Source of the DNA: Bacteroides ihuae
Lineage (GTDB): Bacteria > Bacteroidota > Bacteroidia > Bacteroidales > Bacteroidaceae
DNA: 64,000 nt
Assembly (NCBI RefSeq): GCF_900104585.1
Contig: NZ_FNVX01000006.1
Location: forward strand, 930,001-994,000
Reading direction: 5' to 3'
Below the pieces are notes generated by a model, which saw only the letters and a list, made by a program, of their open reading frames with translations, was not told the origin of the DNA and did no database searches. Of this stretch, positions 43,494 through 51,968 are shown in pieces (position 1 is the stretch's first letter; every line of letters begins with the position of its first letter). Made by a program: the position numbers and the translations under genes.

Positions 43494-44980
43494 TTTATTA
43501 ATCGGTTAATAAATGGGATCTGACTTAAAGGAAGATCCTTCTTTACGATGAAAGCGAGAAAAACAAAGAGCAATACAGTGTGAAATGCTAAACGAATGAA
43601 AATGTTGTCAATCATGATCAGTTCTGATGCTGCATAAAGCACAGCAGCGAGAAATACATACTGACCAATGCCTTTCAAGTCGTACCGAATCGGATATTTC
43701 TTCTGCCCAACGAAATATGAAAGCAAAGTAATGATGCCATATCCCGCAACACCCGCCCATGCACAGGCCACATATCCGTAGATTGGAACAAAAATAATAA
43801 TCAACGCTACAATAAATCCGCAGCCTATCGTTGAAAAATAAGCTCCCCAACGGGTTTCTTCAATCAACTTGTACCAAAATGACAAATTGAAGTAAATGCC
43901 TTTAAATATTTCAGCAATCATCAAAATGGACACGACACTCAATCCTACCCAATAATCAGGGCTAATCATGTGTTTCATTATATCCATGTAAAAGGCAACA
44001 ACAAGAAACGCTAACAGCGCAAAAATAATAAAATACTTCATTGCCGAAGCATACATCTTCCGATTATCTCCTTCTTTATTTTTGCCAAACACAAAAGGTT
44101 CGTAAGCATAACGAAAAGCTTGGGTAAACATCGCCATAATCATGGCTATTTTACTTACTGCTCCATAAATACCTAGTTGCGACATCGCCTCTTTATGGTT
44201 ATCGAACAAGAAAGGATAAATCATCTTATCAATCGTCTGATTCAATATTCCGGCAATCCCTAATATCAATACAGGGAAAGAATAAGAAAGCATTCGCTTG
44301 ATCAGCGCTTTGTCGAAAATATACTTGAATCCCGTTAATTCAGGAATAAAAGCCAGCATCTGTAAGCTGGTACAAATAAGGTTGGCAATAAAAATATAGC
44401 CCACGAGATAAGAAGGGTTATAGAACCAAGAAATCGTCCAAGCATAGTGTACATTCAACCATGGGCAAAGCAGCAAAAAGAAAAGGTTGAGTGTTATATT
44501 AGAAACAATAAACAGCATTTTGATAGCAGCAAACTTGATCGGTCTCTTCTTAAACCGCAAGTAAGCAAAAGGAATACATTGGAATGAATCGAGAGCTACC
44601 GTAACGGCCATCATCCATATAAACTCAGGGTTCTTAGCATAGCCTAAGAAGGAAGAGATGTCTGGAAGAAATGACATACAGATGAGGACAAACATGAGGC
44701 AAGTACTTCCTACCGAGATTAAGGAAGTGGAATATACTTTGAGCGGATCTTCATCTTTCTTATTGGCAAAATAAAAAAATCCCGTTTCCATACCATAAGT
44801 AAGCAGCACAAGCAACAACGCCGTTATAGCATAAACATTTGTCACAATGCCATAACCACCGGATGCCGCCGATAGCTTCATTGTATACAAAGGAACCAAC
44901 AGATAGTTTAAAAAACGTCCGACGATGCTGCTTAATCCGTAGATAGCAGTATCTTTTGCCAAAGATTTTAATCCGGCCAT
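43490..44980 (-). CDS. Polysaccharide flippase / lipopolysaccharide biosynthesis protein (MOP superfamily)
   Basis: A 496-residue protein with about 14 hydrophobic helices and the Wzx-like N-terminus (SLAKDTAIYGLSSIVGRFLNYLLVPLYT). It probably moves a lipid-linked glycan across the inner membrane. It starts 22 bases after ruvB and overlaps the DUF389 gene by 4 bases. No glycosyltransferases are nearby, so it may be a housekeeping flippase. Confidence 0.9.
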   Translation of the reverse strand: MAGLKSLAKDTAIYGLSSIVGRFLNYLLVPLYTMKLSAASGGYGIVTNVYAITALLLVLLTYGMETGFFYFANKKDEDPLKVYSTSLISVGSTCLMFVLICMSFLPDISSFLGYAKNPEFIWMMAVTVALDSFQCIPFAYLRFKKRPIKFAAIKMLFIVSNITLNLFFLLLCPWLNVHYAWTISWFYNPSYLVGYIFIANLICTSLQMLAFIPELTGFKYIFDKALIKRMLSYSFPVLILGIAGILNQTIDKMIYPFLFDNHKEAMSQLGIYGAVSKIAMIMAMFTQAFRYAYEPFVFGKNKEGDNRKMYASAMKYFIIFALLAFLVVAFYMDIMKHMISPDYWVGLSVVSILMIAEIFKGIYFNLSFWYKLIEETRWGAYFSTIGCGFIVALIIIFVPIYGYVACAWAGVAGYGIITLLSYFVGQKKYPIRYDLKGIGQYVFLAAVLYAASELIMIDNIFIRLAFHTVLLFVFLAFIVKKDLPLSQIPFINRLIK

Positions 44981-45002
44981 AGTTTATTTACGAAATATTA
45001 TT

Positions 45003-46031
45003 TTAATCAAATAGAGTCTTTGCATTGCTATTATATAGACTTCTTCCTAAGTGCTGGTAGGCCAACTCAGTAACTTCACGTCCACGAGGTGTGCGTTTCA
45101 GAAAGCCTTCTTTGATAAGAAATGGTTCGTATACCTCCTCTATCGTACCAGGGTCTTCACCCAAAGCAGTAGCAATAGTGGTCAGCCCCACAGGTCCCCC
45201 CTTAAACTTATCTATAATCGTGCAAAGTATCTTGTTATCAACCTCATCAAGCCCATATTTATCTATATTCAGGGCTTCAAGTGAAAAATTGGCAATTTCG
45301 GTATCTATAGATCCGGTACCTTTCACCTGCGCAAAGTCGCGCACACGTCTTAGCAACGCATTGGCAATACGAGGCGTACCTCTGCTTCGAGAAGCAATCT
45401 CTCCGGCAGCAGGAACAGAACAAGGAACATTAAGTATCCCTGCCGAACGACGAATGATATTCCTCAAAACATCATCATCATAATATTCTAAATGCAGATT
45501 AATGCCGAAACGGGCACGTAGCGGAGCCGTGAGCAAGCCGCTTCGGGTGGTTGCACCCACTAATGTAAAAGGGCTTAAGTCAATCTGAATGCTTCGTGCC
45601 GACGGGCCTTTATCAATCATAATATCTATCCGGTAATCTTCCATGGCAGAATATAAATACTCTTCTACCACAGGCGAAAGTCGGTGAATTTCATCAATAA
45701 AAAGCACATCGTTTGGTTCCAGACTAGTGAGTACTCCTGCCAAATCACCGGGCTTATCGAGTACCGGACCGGAGGAAATCTTGAATCCTACTCCAAGCTC
45801 ATTGGCTATAATGCTTGATAATGTTGTCTTACCAAGTCCGGGAGGACCATGCAAAAGCACATGATCCAGAGCTTCCCCCCGCAGACGGGCAGCCTTCACA
45901 AAAATGCGCAGATTATCCACCACTTTATCTTGTCCGCTAAAGTCCTCGAAACTAAGCGGTCGCAAAGCATTTTCATAATCCCGCTCCTTACTAGTGAGCT
46001 GATGTTCGCGTATATCAAAATCCTCTTCCAT
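45003..46031 (-). CDS. ruvB: Holliday junction branch-migration ATPase
   Basis: A 342-residue AAA+ motor with Walker [10 protein letters not shown] and Walker [11 protein letters not shown]. The RuvB beta-hairpin/sensor region ([21 protein letters not shown]) and the C-terminal winged helix are present. As a hexamer with RuvA it moves Holliday junctions. It is the first gene of the probable ruvB/flippase/DUF389/S46 operon and has a TATTTTTG -7 box upstream. Confidence 0.97.
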   Translation of the reverse strand: MEEDFDIREHQLTSKERDYENALRPLSFEDFSGQDKVVDNLRIFVKAARLRGEALDHVLLHGPPGLGKTTLSSIIANELGVGFKISSGPVLDKPGDLAGVLTSLEPNDVLFIDEIHRLSPVVEEYLYSAMEDYRIDIMIDKGPSARSIQIDLSPFTLVGATTRSGLLTAPLRARFGINLHLEYYDDDVLRNIIRRSAGILNVPCSVPAAGEIASRSRGTPRIANALLRRVRDFAQVKGTGSIDTEIANFSLEALNIDKYGLDEVDNKILCTIIDKFKGGPVGLTTIATALGEDPGTIEEVYEPFLIKEGFLKRTPRGREVTELAYQHLGRSLYNSNAKTLFD

Positions 46032-46051
46032 ACATGTACCTAAATGGAAGG

Positions 46052-46059
46052 CAAAAATA
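46052..46059 (-). promoter_or_regulatory. ruvB operon -7 box
   Basis: The minus strand reads TATTTTTG, 21 bases before the ruvB ATG. Confidence 0.5.
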
Positions 46060-46122
46060 CATGATTATTTTCAGATAACCCTATTGAGAGACAAAAAACA
46101 TGAACACAGATTTTTATACGAC

Positions 46123-46839
46123 TCAACGCTGCATAAAGTAACGACGCTCTTCTTCCGCAAATTTTTCGATGGAATAGCGCAACATAGTACGAGGCATTAC
46201 CTTGCTAAATTGCTCCAAAAATTGTACAAGAAGCTCCTTATCACGCTTTCCCATTTCACGTAGCATCCATCCAATGGCTTTTTGCATCAAGTCGTGCTTG
46301 TGTTGAAGTAACAACTCTGACAAACGAATAATATCGATGAAATCATTATTTCTGATTAGCGTCACTGTCGCTACCACCGCAATACGTTGCTCCCAAAGCA
46401 AGCTGCTGGCAGCTAGTCGATAAAGATCCTCACGCGATTTATCTTTCAAATATTCGCCAACGATGTAAGGAGCCGACAAGTCCACCAAATCCCAGTTATT
46501 AATTCGTTTCGTTTGTGAAAGGTAAAATTCATAGATCTGTTTATTACCCTTTTCATCGCTCTTTTTGAAACGTTCCACCATCATCAGTAAGGCACAGAGA
46601 CGACATTCGTGCCACTCAGATTGCAGCAATTCGGCCGCAACCTCAAAAGGCTCGTTTTTATATTGCTTCGCTACTAAACGAGTGTTGGGCACTACAATGC
46701 CTAAGAACTGATCTCCTTCTCCATATTGACCTTTGCCCGTTTTAAAGAACTTAGGCAAGTACTCCCGCTTCACCGGATCAATAAACTGCTCTAGTTCGCT
46801 TTGAATTTCCATTGCTTTTGTTTTCATCTTTTCTTCCAT
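46123..46839 (-). CDS. DNA alkylation repair protein (AlkD-like)
   Basis: A 238-residue all-helical protein of the AlkD/HEAT-like family, which removes alkylated bases without base flipping. The pattern LVAKQYKNEPFEVAAELLQSEWHECRLCALLMMVE, then NNWDLVDLSAPYIVGEYL and AIGWMLREMGKRD fits the family. The last holds the usual catalytic acidic region. The start could be Met1 or Met5. The gene converges with nothing and stands alone. Confidence 0.88.
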   Translation of the reverse strand: MEEKMKTKAMEIQSELEQFIDPVKREYLPKFFKTGKGQYGEGDQFLGIVVPNTRLVAKQYKNEPFEVAAELLQSEWHECRLCALLMMVERFKKSDEKGNKQIYEFYLSQTKRINNWDLVDLSAPYIVGEYLKDKSREDLYRLAASSLLWEQRIAVVATVTLIRNNDFIDIIRLSELLLQHKHDLMQKAIGWMLREMGKRDKELLVQFLEQFSKVMPRTMLRYSIEKFAEEERRYFMQR

Positions 46840-46967
46840 TGGTTATTTCCAGTATTAACCGCCTACCTCCTATCCGAAAAGCCTAGCATAAAGCAGCAAT
46901 TCAGATAGAAAGAAGAACGTTTTGACAAAAATAGCTAAAAAAGCCGTTATAAATGAAAACATATTCC

Positions 46968-46975
46968 TAATTTTG
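46968..46975 (+). promoter_or_regulatory. -7 box for the SpmAB-like gene
   Basis: TAATTTTG matches TAnnTTTG, 23 bases before the ATG at 46998. Confidence 0.5.
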
Positions 46976-46997
46976 TGCGAAATTCAATGAGCGTATT

Positions 46998-48230
46998 ATG
47001 GTTTTAAATTACATTTGGGTAGCGTTCTTCGTTATCGCCTTTATAGTGGCTTTGGGGAAACTGATCTTTTTCGGGGATACGGAGATATTTACACAGATTA
47101 TCAATTCCACTTTTGATTCGTCAAAAACGGCTTTCGAGGTATCTTTGGGGCTAACCGGTATCCTGTCTCTCTGGCTCGGTATCATGAAGATAGGAGAAAA
47201 CAGTGGACTCATCAATGCGCTCTCTCGTTGGCTTAGCCCTGTTTTTTGCAAACTATTCCCCGAAATACCTAAAGGACATCCCGTTATGGGCTCTATCTTC
47301 ATGAATATTGCAGCCAACATGCTAGGGCTTGATAACGCCGCCACCCCGATGGGATTGAAAGCCATGAAAGAACTTCAAGAGTTGAACCCGAAGAAAGATA
47401 CTGCGACCAATTCGATGATCATGTTTCTCGTGCTCAACACTTCAGGGCTCATGCTAATCCCCATAAGCATCATGGTTTATCGGGCTCAAATGGGAGCAGT
47501 TCAACCAACCGACATTTTCATACCCATCTTAATAAGCACTTTCGTTTCCACACTCACAGGAGTACTCGTAGTCAGTTTTTTCCAACGTATCAATCTACTC
47601 AATAAAGCCATGCTTATTTTCCTTGGTGGATTAAGCTGCATCTTCGGAATCATCATCTACTTCTTCGTCACACTCTCTCGCGAAAACATGGGCACCTACT
47701 CCACCTTAGTGGCTAACGTAATACTATTCCTCGTCATCATCGGCTTCATCACCTCGGGTCTACGCAAAAAGATAAACGTGTACGATGCCTTTGTAGACGG
47801 TGCCAAAGAAGGTTTCACCACTGCCGTGCGCATCATCCCTTACTTGGTAGCCTTCCTGGTGGGTATTGCCGTCTTTCGCACTTCCGGTGCCATGGATATT
47901 ATTGTCAATGGAATCGGGTCTGTAGTGGGATTCTTTGGCTTAGACACTAGTTTTGTAGGCGCACTGCCCACCGCATTGATGAAATCACTTAGCGGTAGTG
48001 GTGCCAACGGATTGATGATCGACACCATGAAGCAATTCGGAGCTGATTCCTTCGTAGGTAAAACCAGTTGTGTAGTTCGCGGAGCATCAGACACTACATT
48101 CTACATTCTTGCCGTCTACTTCGGTAGTGTGGGCATCAGCAAAACGCGTAATGCCGTGACCTGTGGGCTCATTGCCGACCTTGCGGGCATTATCGCCGCT
48201 ATAATCATGAGTTATGTATTCTTCTATTAA
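46998..48230 (+). CDS. Fused SpmA-SpmB-like nucleoside-recognition (Gate) membrane protein
   Basis: A 410-residue inner-membrane protein with two Gate domains: an SpmA-like half (about 1-200, SLGLTGILSLWLGIMKIGENSG) and an SpmB-like half (about 225-410, FVDGAKEGFTTAVRIIPYLVAFLVGIAVFRTSG, FVGALPTALMKSLSGSGANG). In spore formers these are separate genes. Here they are fused in a non-sporulating lineage, so the role is something else, perhaps small-molecule transport. It lies 12 bases before ybeY. Confidence 0.9.
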   Translation: MVLNYIWVAFFVIAFIVALGKLIFFGDTEIFTQIINSTFDSSKTAFEVSLGLTGILSLWLGIMKIGENSGLINALSRWLSPVFCKLFPEIPKGHPVMGSIFMNIAANMLGLDNAATPMGLKAMKELQELNPKKDTATNSMIMFLVLNTSGLMLIPISIMVYRAQMGAVQPTDIFIPILISTFVSTLTGVLVVSFFQRINLLNKAMLIFLGGLSCIFGIIIYFFVTLSRENMGTYSTLVANVILFLVIIGFITSGLRKKINVYDAFVDGAKEGFTTAVRIIPYLVAFLVGIAVFRTSGAMDIIVNGIGSVVGFFGLDTSFVGALPTALMKSLSGSGANGLMIDTMKQFGADSFVGKTSCVVRGASDTTFYILAVYFGSVGISKTRNAVTCGLIADLAGIIAAIIMSYVFFY

Positions 48231-48242
48231 ACAACCAATATC

Positions 48243-48659
48243 ATGGCCGTAACCTATCAAACAGAGGACACTAAGATGCCCGCTATAAAGAAAAAAGAGA
48301 CTACCGAATGGATTAAGTCAGTAGCTGCTTCTTATGAGAAAAGAGTCGGTGAAATCGCTTATATATTCTGCTCCGATGAGAAGATTCTGGAAGTTAATCG
48401 CCAATATTTGAAGCATGATTACTATACGGACATCATCACATTCGATTATTGCGAAGGAAACAAACTGTCGGGCGACATCTTCATCAGCCTAGATACCGTG
48501 CAAACGAACTCCGAACAGTTTCACACAACTTACAACGATGAACTGCACCGAACTATCATACATGGCATACTACACCTTTGCGGCATCAATGACAAAGGTC
48601 CGGGAGAAAGAGAAATCATGGAGGCTGCCGAAAACAAAGCGTTGGCTATGCTCAAGTAA
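48243..48659 (+). CDS. ybeY: Endoribonuclease YbeY (rRNA maturation)
   Basis: A 138-residue metal-dependent RNase for 16S rRNA processing and ribosome quality control. The metal motif reads HGILHLCGINDKGPGE. The first two histidines of HGxLHLxGxxH are present, but the third ligand is Asp instead of His. It follows the SpmAB-like gene in an apparent operon and its stop overlaps that of convergent hemH by 8 bases. Confidence 0.92.
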   Translation: MAVTYQTEDTKMPAIKKKETTEWIKSVAASYEKRVGEIAYIFCSDEKILEVNRQYLKHDYYTDIITFDYCEGNKLSGDIFISLDTVQTNSEQFHTTYNDELHRTIIHGILHLCGINDKGPGEREIMEAAENKALAMLK

Positions 48660-49635
48660 GATCAACAATCTTTTCCAACGCATCCAGCCATTTAGGACTA
48701 TCATTAAGGCTATCTACCAACTGATATTCTTCGCCTCCATGTGCTAAGAATATCTCTTTATATTCCTCACCAAGCTCAAGCGTCGTCTCCAGACAATCCG
48801 CAACAAAAGAGAGGGGTACTACCAGCACCTTTTGCTTTTTCACCGCCAACGAGATCAATTTTTGGTCAGTAAACGGGCGCAGCCATCGTTTAGACATCCT
48901 TGATTGGAAAGCCACTGAGTATTGTTTTTCTTTCAGTCCTAAGCGTTCTGCTATCAACTTAGTGAAGTAGTAACAGACTCCTTCATAATCAGCATAATCA
49001 GGCTTTTCTTCAGTCACACCTCTGTCAACCTGTCTTTTCTGAGGTAGATGACTTAGTGGCAATCCGTGAAAGCTAAACAAAATATGATCATAATGCTCTG
49101 GGGCATACCTCTTTATCCTATCTACCCAGGCATCAAGAAAAAGCGGATGATCATAATAAGAGTTGACGAAGTTCAACTGTGGTTCCCTCTTCCAAAGCTT
49201 AAGAGCCTTATTGACGCTATCGCAAATGCTTCCCGTCGTTGAATTGGCGTAATTCGGGAAAAGAGGAACAACCGTAATTTGTTGATACCCTTCATTCTCC
49301 ATCTTCATAAACACCTCTTCAATATCAGGCGAAGCATAACTCATAGCATACCATACATCCGCATCGCTACCGATCCTCTCAGCCAACTGATCACGAACAA
49401 TTTTCAAGTAAACATAAAGAGGAAAACCATCTTTAGTCCATATCTTCTGATACTTCTCAGCAGATTTAGGCGCTCTAAACGGGACAATTATTAGGTTAAC
49501 CAACAGCTTTCTCCAAAGCCATGGTATATTGATCACATAAGGATCATTCAGAAAACGGGAGAGATATCTTCTTACGTCGCCAACGCTATAGCTAGCCGGC
49601 GTTCCAATAGTAACCAAAAGCACTGCAGATTTCAT
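48652..49635 (-). CDS. hemH: Ferrochelatase
   Basis: A 327-residue enzyme that inserts Fe2+ into protoporphyrin, or into coproporphyrin in other variants. The start at 49635 (MKSAVLLVTIGTPASYSVGDVRRYL) is the usual N-terminus; the frame extends upstream without a plausible start, and Met at 49644 is an alternative. The catalytic histidine lies in ILFSFHGLPLSHLP and the conserved VVPLSFVADCLETTLEL block is present. Many Bacteroides cannot make haem fully but keep this last step. It converges with ybeY. Confidence 0.93.
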   Translation of the reverse strand: MKSAVLLVTIGTPASYSVGDVRRYLSRFLNDPYVINIPWLWRKLLVNLIIVPFRAPKSAEKYQKIWTKDGFPLYVYLKIVRDQLAERIGSDADVWYAMSYASPDIEEVFMKMENEGYQQITVVPLFPNYANSTTGSICDSVNKALKLWKREPQLNFVNSYYDHPLFLDAWVDRIKRYAPEHYDHILFSFHGLPLSHLPQKRQVDRGVTEEKPDYADYEGVCYYFTKLIAERLGLKEKQYSVAFQSRMSKRWLRPFTDQKLISLAVKKQKVLVVPLSFVADCLETTLELGEEYKEIFLAHGGEEYQLVDSLNDSPKWLDALEKIVDLT

Positions 49636-49815
49636 ATTATTCATTCTATGTTTATCACTATTCATCATTAGAGAAGCAAATATACATCGTTTTCTCATCC
49701 CTTCCAATACAGCATAGTACAATACCGCCACAAAACGAAATAAAGCATTGCGAGGAATACACCTACACAATGCTTTATCAAAATGTATAATAAGAAACAA
49801 CCAATAATTACGAGG

Positions 49816-49878
49816 TAAATAGGATGTGCCCAAAAGCAACACACCCTATTGATGAAAGTCAAGTTAATCTAGATATAT
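49816..49878 (-). repeat. 63-bp repeat with terminator hairpin, copy 1
   Basis: A 63-base direct repeat of 50490-50552 with about 57 identical positions. The right part is TGAAAGTCAAGTTAATCTAG. The left part forms a hairpin, AATAGGATGTG with CACACCCTATT. It lies just after the stop of the 186-aa barrel gene on the - strand. Confidence 0.75.
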
Positions 49879-49891
49879 TATATTCATGCAA

Positions 49892-50452
49892 TTAAAATTT
49901 ATAGCCAACTCCGGCAGACAATCCAACAGATTTTCCTTTTCCGTATATATCAAAGCTTTGCAAACCCTGTTTATACATAAGAGAATAAACAAAATGCCCT
50001 ACTTCGTAATCAACACCTGCCATAGCACCATAATCAACACGTTCAACACCTGAATGGAATGTGTTTTCTTCTATTCCCCCGTATTTAGTTTTACCAAACA
50101 GCCCAAGAGAGACATAAGGGCCTACATTAAAGTTCAAGCGACTATTCTTGCACAATTCTATTCTGTAAGAAGCTAGGACGGGTAATTCAGCAAAATAAGC
50201 ATGCGCAGTCATATACGTAGTACCTCCCTGTCGGTATTTGGAACCTTCAGCAGAAAACAATAACTGGGGTTGAATATAAAAGTGTTCCGATGCTTTTATA
50301 TCATAAAAACCTCCCACATAAAAAGCCGGCATAAAGCGCGCATCACTACCTGTTGATTTTGACATGCCATAGCCAGCCTTAACGCCCCATTGAGCATTAG
50401 AATTCATCGCAAAAAATGCGACAGCAAACAAAAATAAAATAATCTTTTTCAT
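49892..50452 (-). CDS. Outer-membrane beta-barrel protein (porin family, PorT-like)
   Basis: A 186-residue protein. The start at 50452 gives the signal peptide MKKIILFLFAVAFFAMNSNA. It reads as an eight-stranded barrel (QWGVKAGYGMSKSTG, then VGPYVSLGLFGKTKYGG) ending GLSAGVGYKF. It is paralogous to the 215-aa barrel at 51321-51968, sharing GPYxxLGLxGKxxY. It follows a small lipoprotein gene on the same strand and each is flanked by a 63-bp repeat. Confidence 0.85.
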   Translation of the reverse strand: MKKIILFLFAVAFFAMNSNAQWGVKAGYGMSKSTGSDARFMPAFYVGGFYDIKASEHFYIQPQLLFSAEGSKYRQGGTTYMTAHAYFAELPVLASYRIELCKNSRLNFNVGPYVSLGLFGKTKYGGIEENTFHSGVERVDYGAMAGVDYEVGHFVYSLMYKQGLQSFDIYGKGKSVGLSAGVGYKF

Positions 50453-50489
50453 TGTTTCAAACAATTATATTCAACTTTAGAATAAGAGA

Positions 50490-50552
50490 TAAATAGGATG
50501 TGCTCAAAAGTTGCACATCCTATTGGTGAAAGTCAAGTTAATCTAGATATAT
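50490..50552 (-). repeat. 63-bp repeat with terminator hairpin, copy 2
   Basis: Second copy of the 49816-49878 repeat. Its hairpin is perfect over 12 bp (AATAGGATGTGC with GCACATCCTATT). It lies 20 bases after the stop of the 135-aa lipoprotein gene. Confidence 0.75.
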
Positions 50553-50571
50553 GATTTTTCCAGTCGCTAAG

Positions 50572-50979
50572 TTAATTGGCCTTCCGCATAAGCGACTTCC
50601 CTGAATACTGAATCACTTCATACCTCCCGACGAAGAAGAAATCAATATCCAATTTATTTGGAGAAGAAAACACTCCATCGAATCCAAGGAAATAAGCTTC
50701 GGTCGTTTCCTTTGGACTTAGCCTTCTCCCATATGGGTTCAATATTTTAACTACTCCATCCTTAAATTCATATTTAGCCTTTCCTTTAGAATCGGGATAA
50801 TACTTACAATAAAAACTCACTGAATCCAACGTTTCAAATTTTAGAAAGAGACCCTGACTCTCGAAGAAATCACCGACAGGAGGAGACTGCATCACATAAG
50901 GAAGAGTCTCATGATCTTCATTGCTACAAGAATTCATCAGCAACGAAAATAGGGAAAAGACAATACAATATTTTATCAT
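50572..50979 (-). CDS. Small lipoprotein (135 aa), hypothetical
   Basis: A 135-residue lipoprotein with signal and lipobox (FSLFSLLMNSC, Cys18) followed by SNEDHE, a surface-type signal. The rest is beta-rich with no domain I recognise. It precedes the 186-aa barrel gene on the same strand, mirroring the 327-aa lipoprotein/215-aa barrel pair next door. A 162-bp MITE-like element ends 24 bases upstream of its ATG. Confidence 0.75.
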   Translation of the reverse strand: MIKYCIVFSLFSLLMNSCSNEDHETLPYVMQSPPVGDFFESQGLFLKFETLDSVSFYCKYYPDSKGKAKYEFKDGVVKILNPYGRRLSPKETTEAYFLGFDGVFSSPNKLDIDFFFVGRYEVIQYSGKSLMRKAN

Positions 50980-51320
50980 AGCAGTTACTTTTTTAAAGAA
51001 TTAGAAACTGTTTAAATTTTATTTTGTCGTTCCGTTAGGAGCAAAATAAGGGCAGGAAGAGATTGATTTTAGATGATCCTTTGTCCCGCCCGGAACAAAA
51101 CGAGCTGATAAATAGCTATTTTTCTACTCATCAATTTTCTCTTCGGGAAATTTAAACAGTTTCTTAAAGTAAGGCAGAAGAAAATGGCTTTAAAACATTC
51201 TGAAAACGCGGCTTATGTTGGCGGAATGTTTTACAAGTGTCTTTCCCCCGTCGAAAAGTGTCTTATTGCGGTTTTATAAGTATCCAAAACCTTTTTCTTT
51301 CTTGTTTAAACTTGATTTTT
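50980..51320. other. 341-base gap containing MITE copy A
   Basis: No gene. It contains the 162-bp MITE-like copy A (51003-51164). Between 51165 and 51320 there is only a weak stem (AAAACATTC with GAATGTTTT) and a short direct repeat, AAGTGTCTT. Confidence 0.6.
51003..51164 (+). mobile_element. MITE-like element, copy A (162 bp)
   Basis: It begins AGAAACTGTTTAAA and ends TTTAAACAGTTTCT, giving perfect 14-bp terminal inverted repeats, with TA at both outer edges. It has no ORF. It is about 93% identical (about 12 differences) to copy B at 52987-53148, which is inverted. It lies 24 bases upstream of the 135-aa lipoprotein ATG. Confidence 0.85.
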
Positions 51321-51968
51321 CTAGAGAAGATATCCTAATGAAAAGGTAAAGTACCTATTCTTATGTACCCAATTATTCCTATGGTTCCAATCTTCAAGTT
51401 TTGAGATATTTTTCAATCCACGGCTATATCCGATGGCGAACTGATAATGTTTCGCATATTCTAAACCGATATTCATACCTAAGCCACAGTCGAATCTTTT
51501 GAATCCGTGCTTGTCGAATACTGCACTAGAGGAATCGTACTTTTTGTCATTATTATAATAATTTGCCTTACCCCATAGTCCCAATCCAAAATATGGGCCT
51601 ACGCTGGCAAAGAGAGAAAGAGAATTACTACATTTTAGCTTATATCCGATCTGTATCGGAATATTTAAATAGTATATATTCATTTTAGTCTGAAGCATCT
51701 CATTGTTGTCATTCAACAAAAACGGACTTTTATAACCTTTTGCGGATATTTGTACCTCAAAGTCAGTATACACACCTTTTGCGATAGCCGGAATTCCCAA
51801 CTCTCCTTTTACACCTAGAAGCATGCCGGTTTTAACTCCATCCGGATGGACATCACCTACTGGCCTACTCAAATTAACACCTCCGATAAAACCATATCTA
51901 AAATCTTGCGCATGCACAAAAGATGAAAACATGGAAACTATACATGCTATAATTAAAGTTCTTTTCAT
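51321..51968 (-). CDS. Outer-membrane beta-barrel protein (215 aa)
   Basis: A 215-residue protein with signal peptide MKRTLIIACIVSMFSSFVHAQ and barrel strands (GFIGGVNLSRPVGD, SVGPYFGLGLWGKANYYN), ending YFTFSLGYLL. It is paralogous to the 186-aa barrel at 49892. Its start overlaps the stop of the 327-aa lipoprotein by 4 bases, so the two are coupled and may interact. Confidence 0.85.
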   Translation of the reverse strand: MKRTLIIACIVSMFSSFVHAQDFRYGFIGGVNLSRPVGDVHPDGVKTGMLLGVKGELGIPAIAKGVYTDFEVQISAKGYKSPFLLNDNNEMLQTKMNIYYLNIPIQIGYKLKCSNSLSLFASVGPYFGLGLWGKANYYNNDKKYDSSSAVFDKHGFKRFDCGLGMNIGLEYAKHYQFAIGYSRGLKNISKLEDWNHRNNWVHKNRYFTFSLGYLL

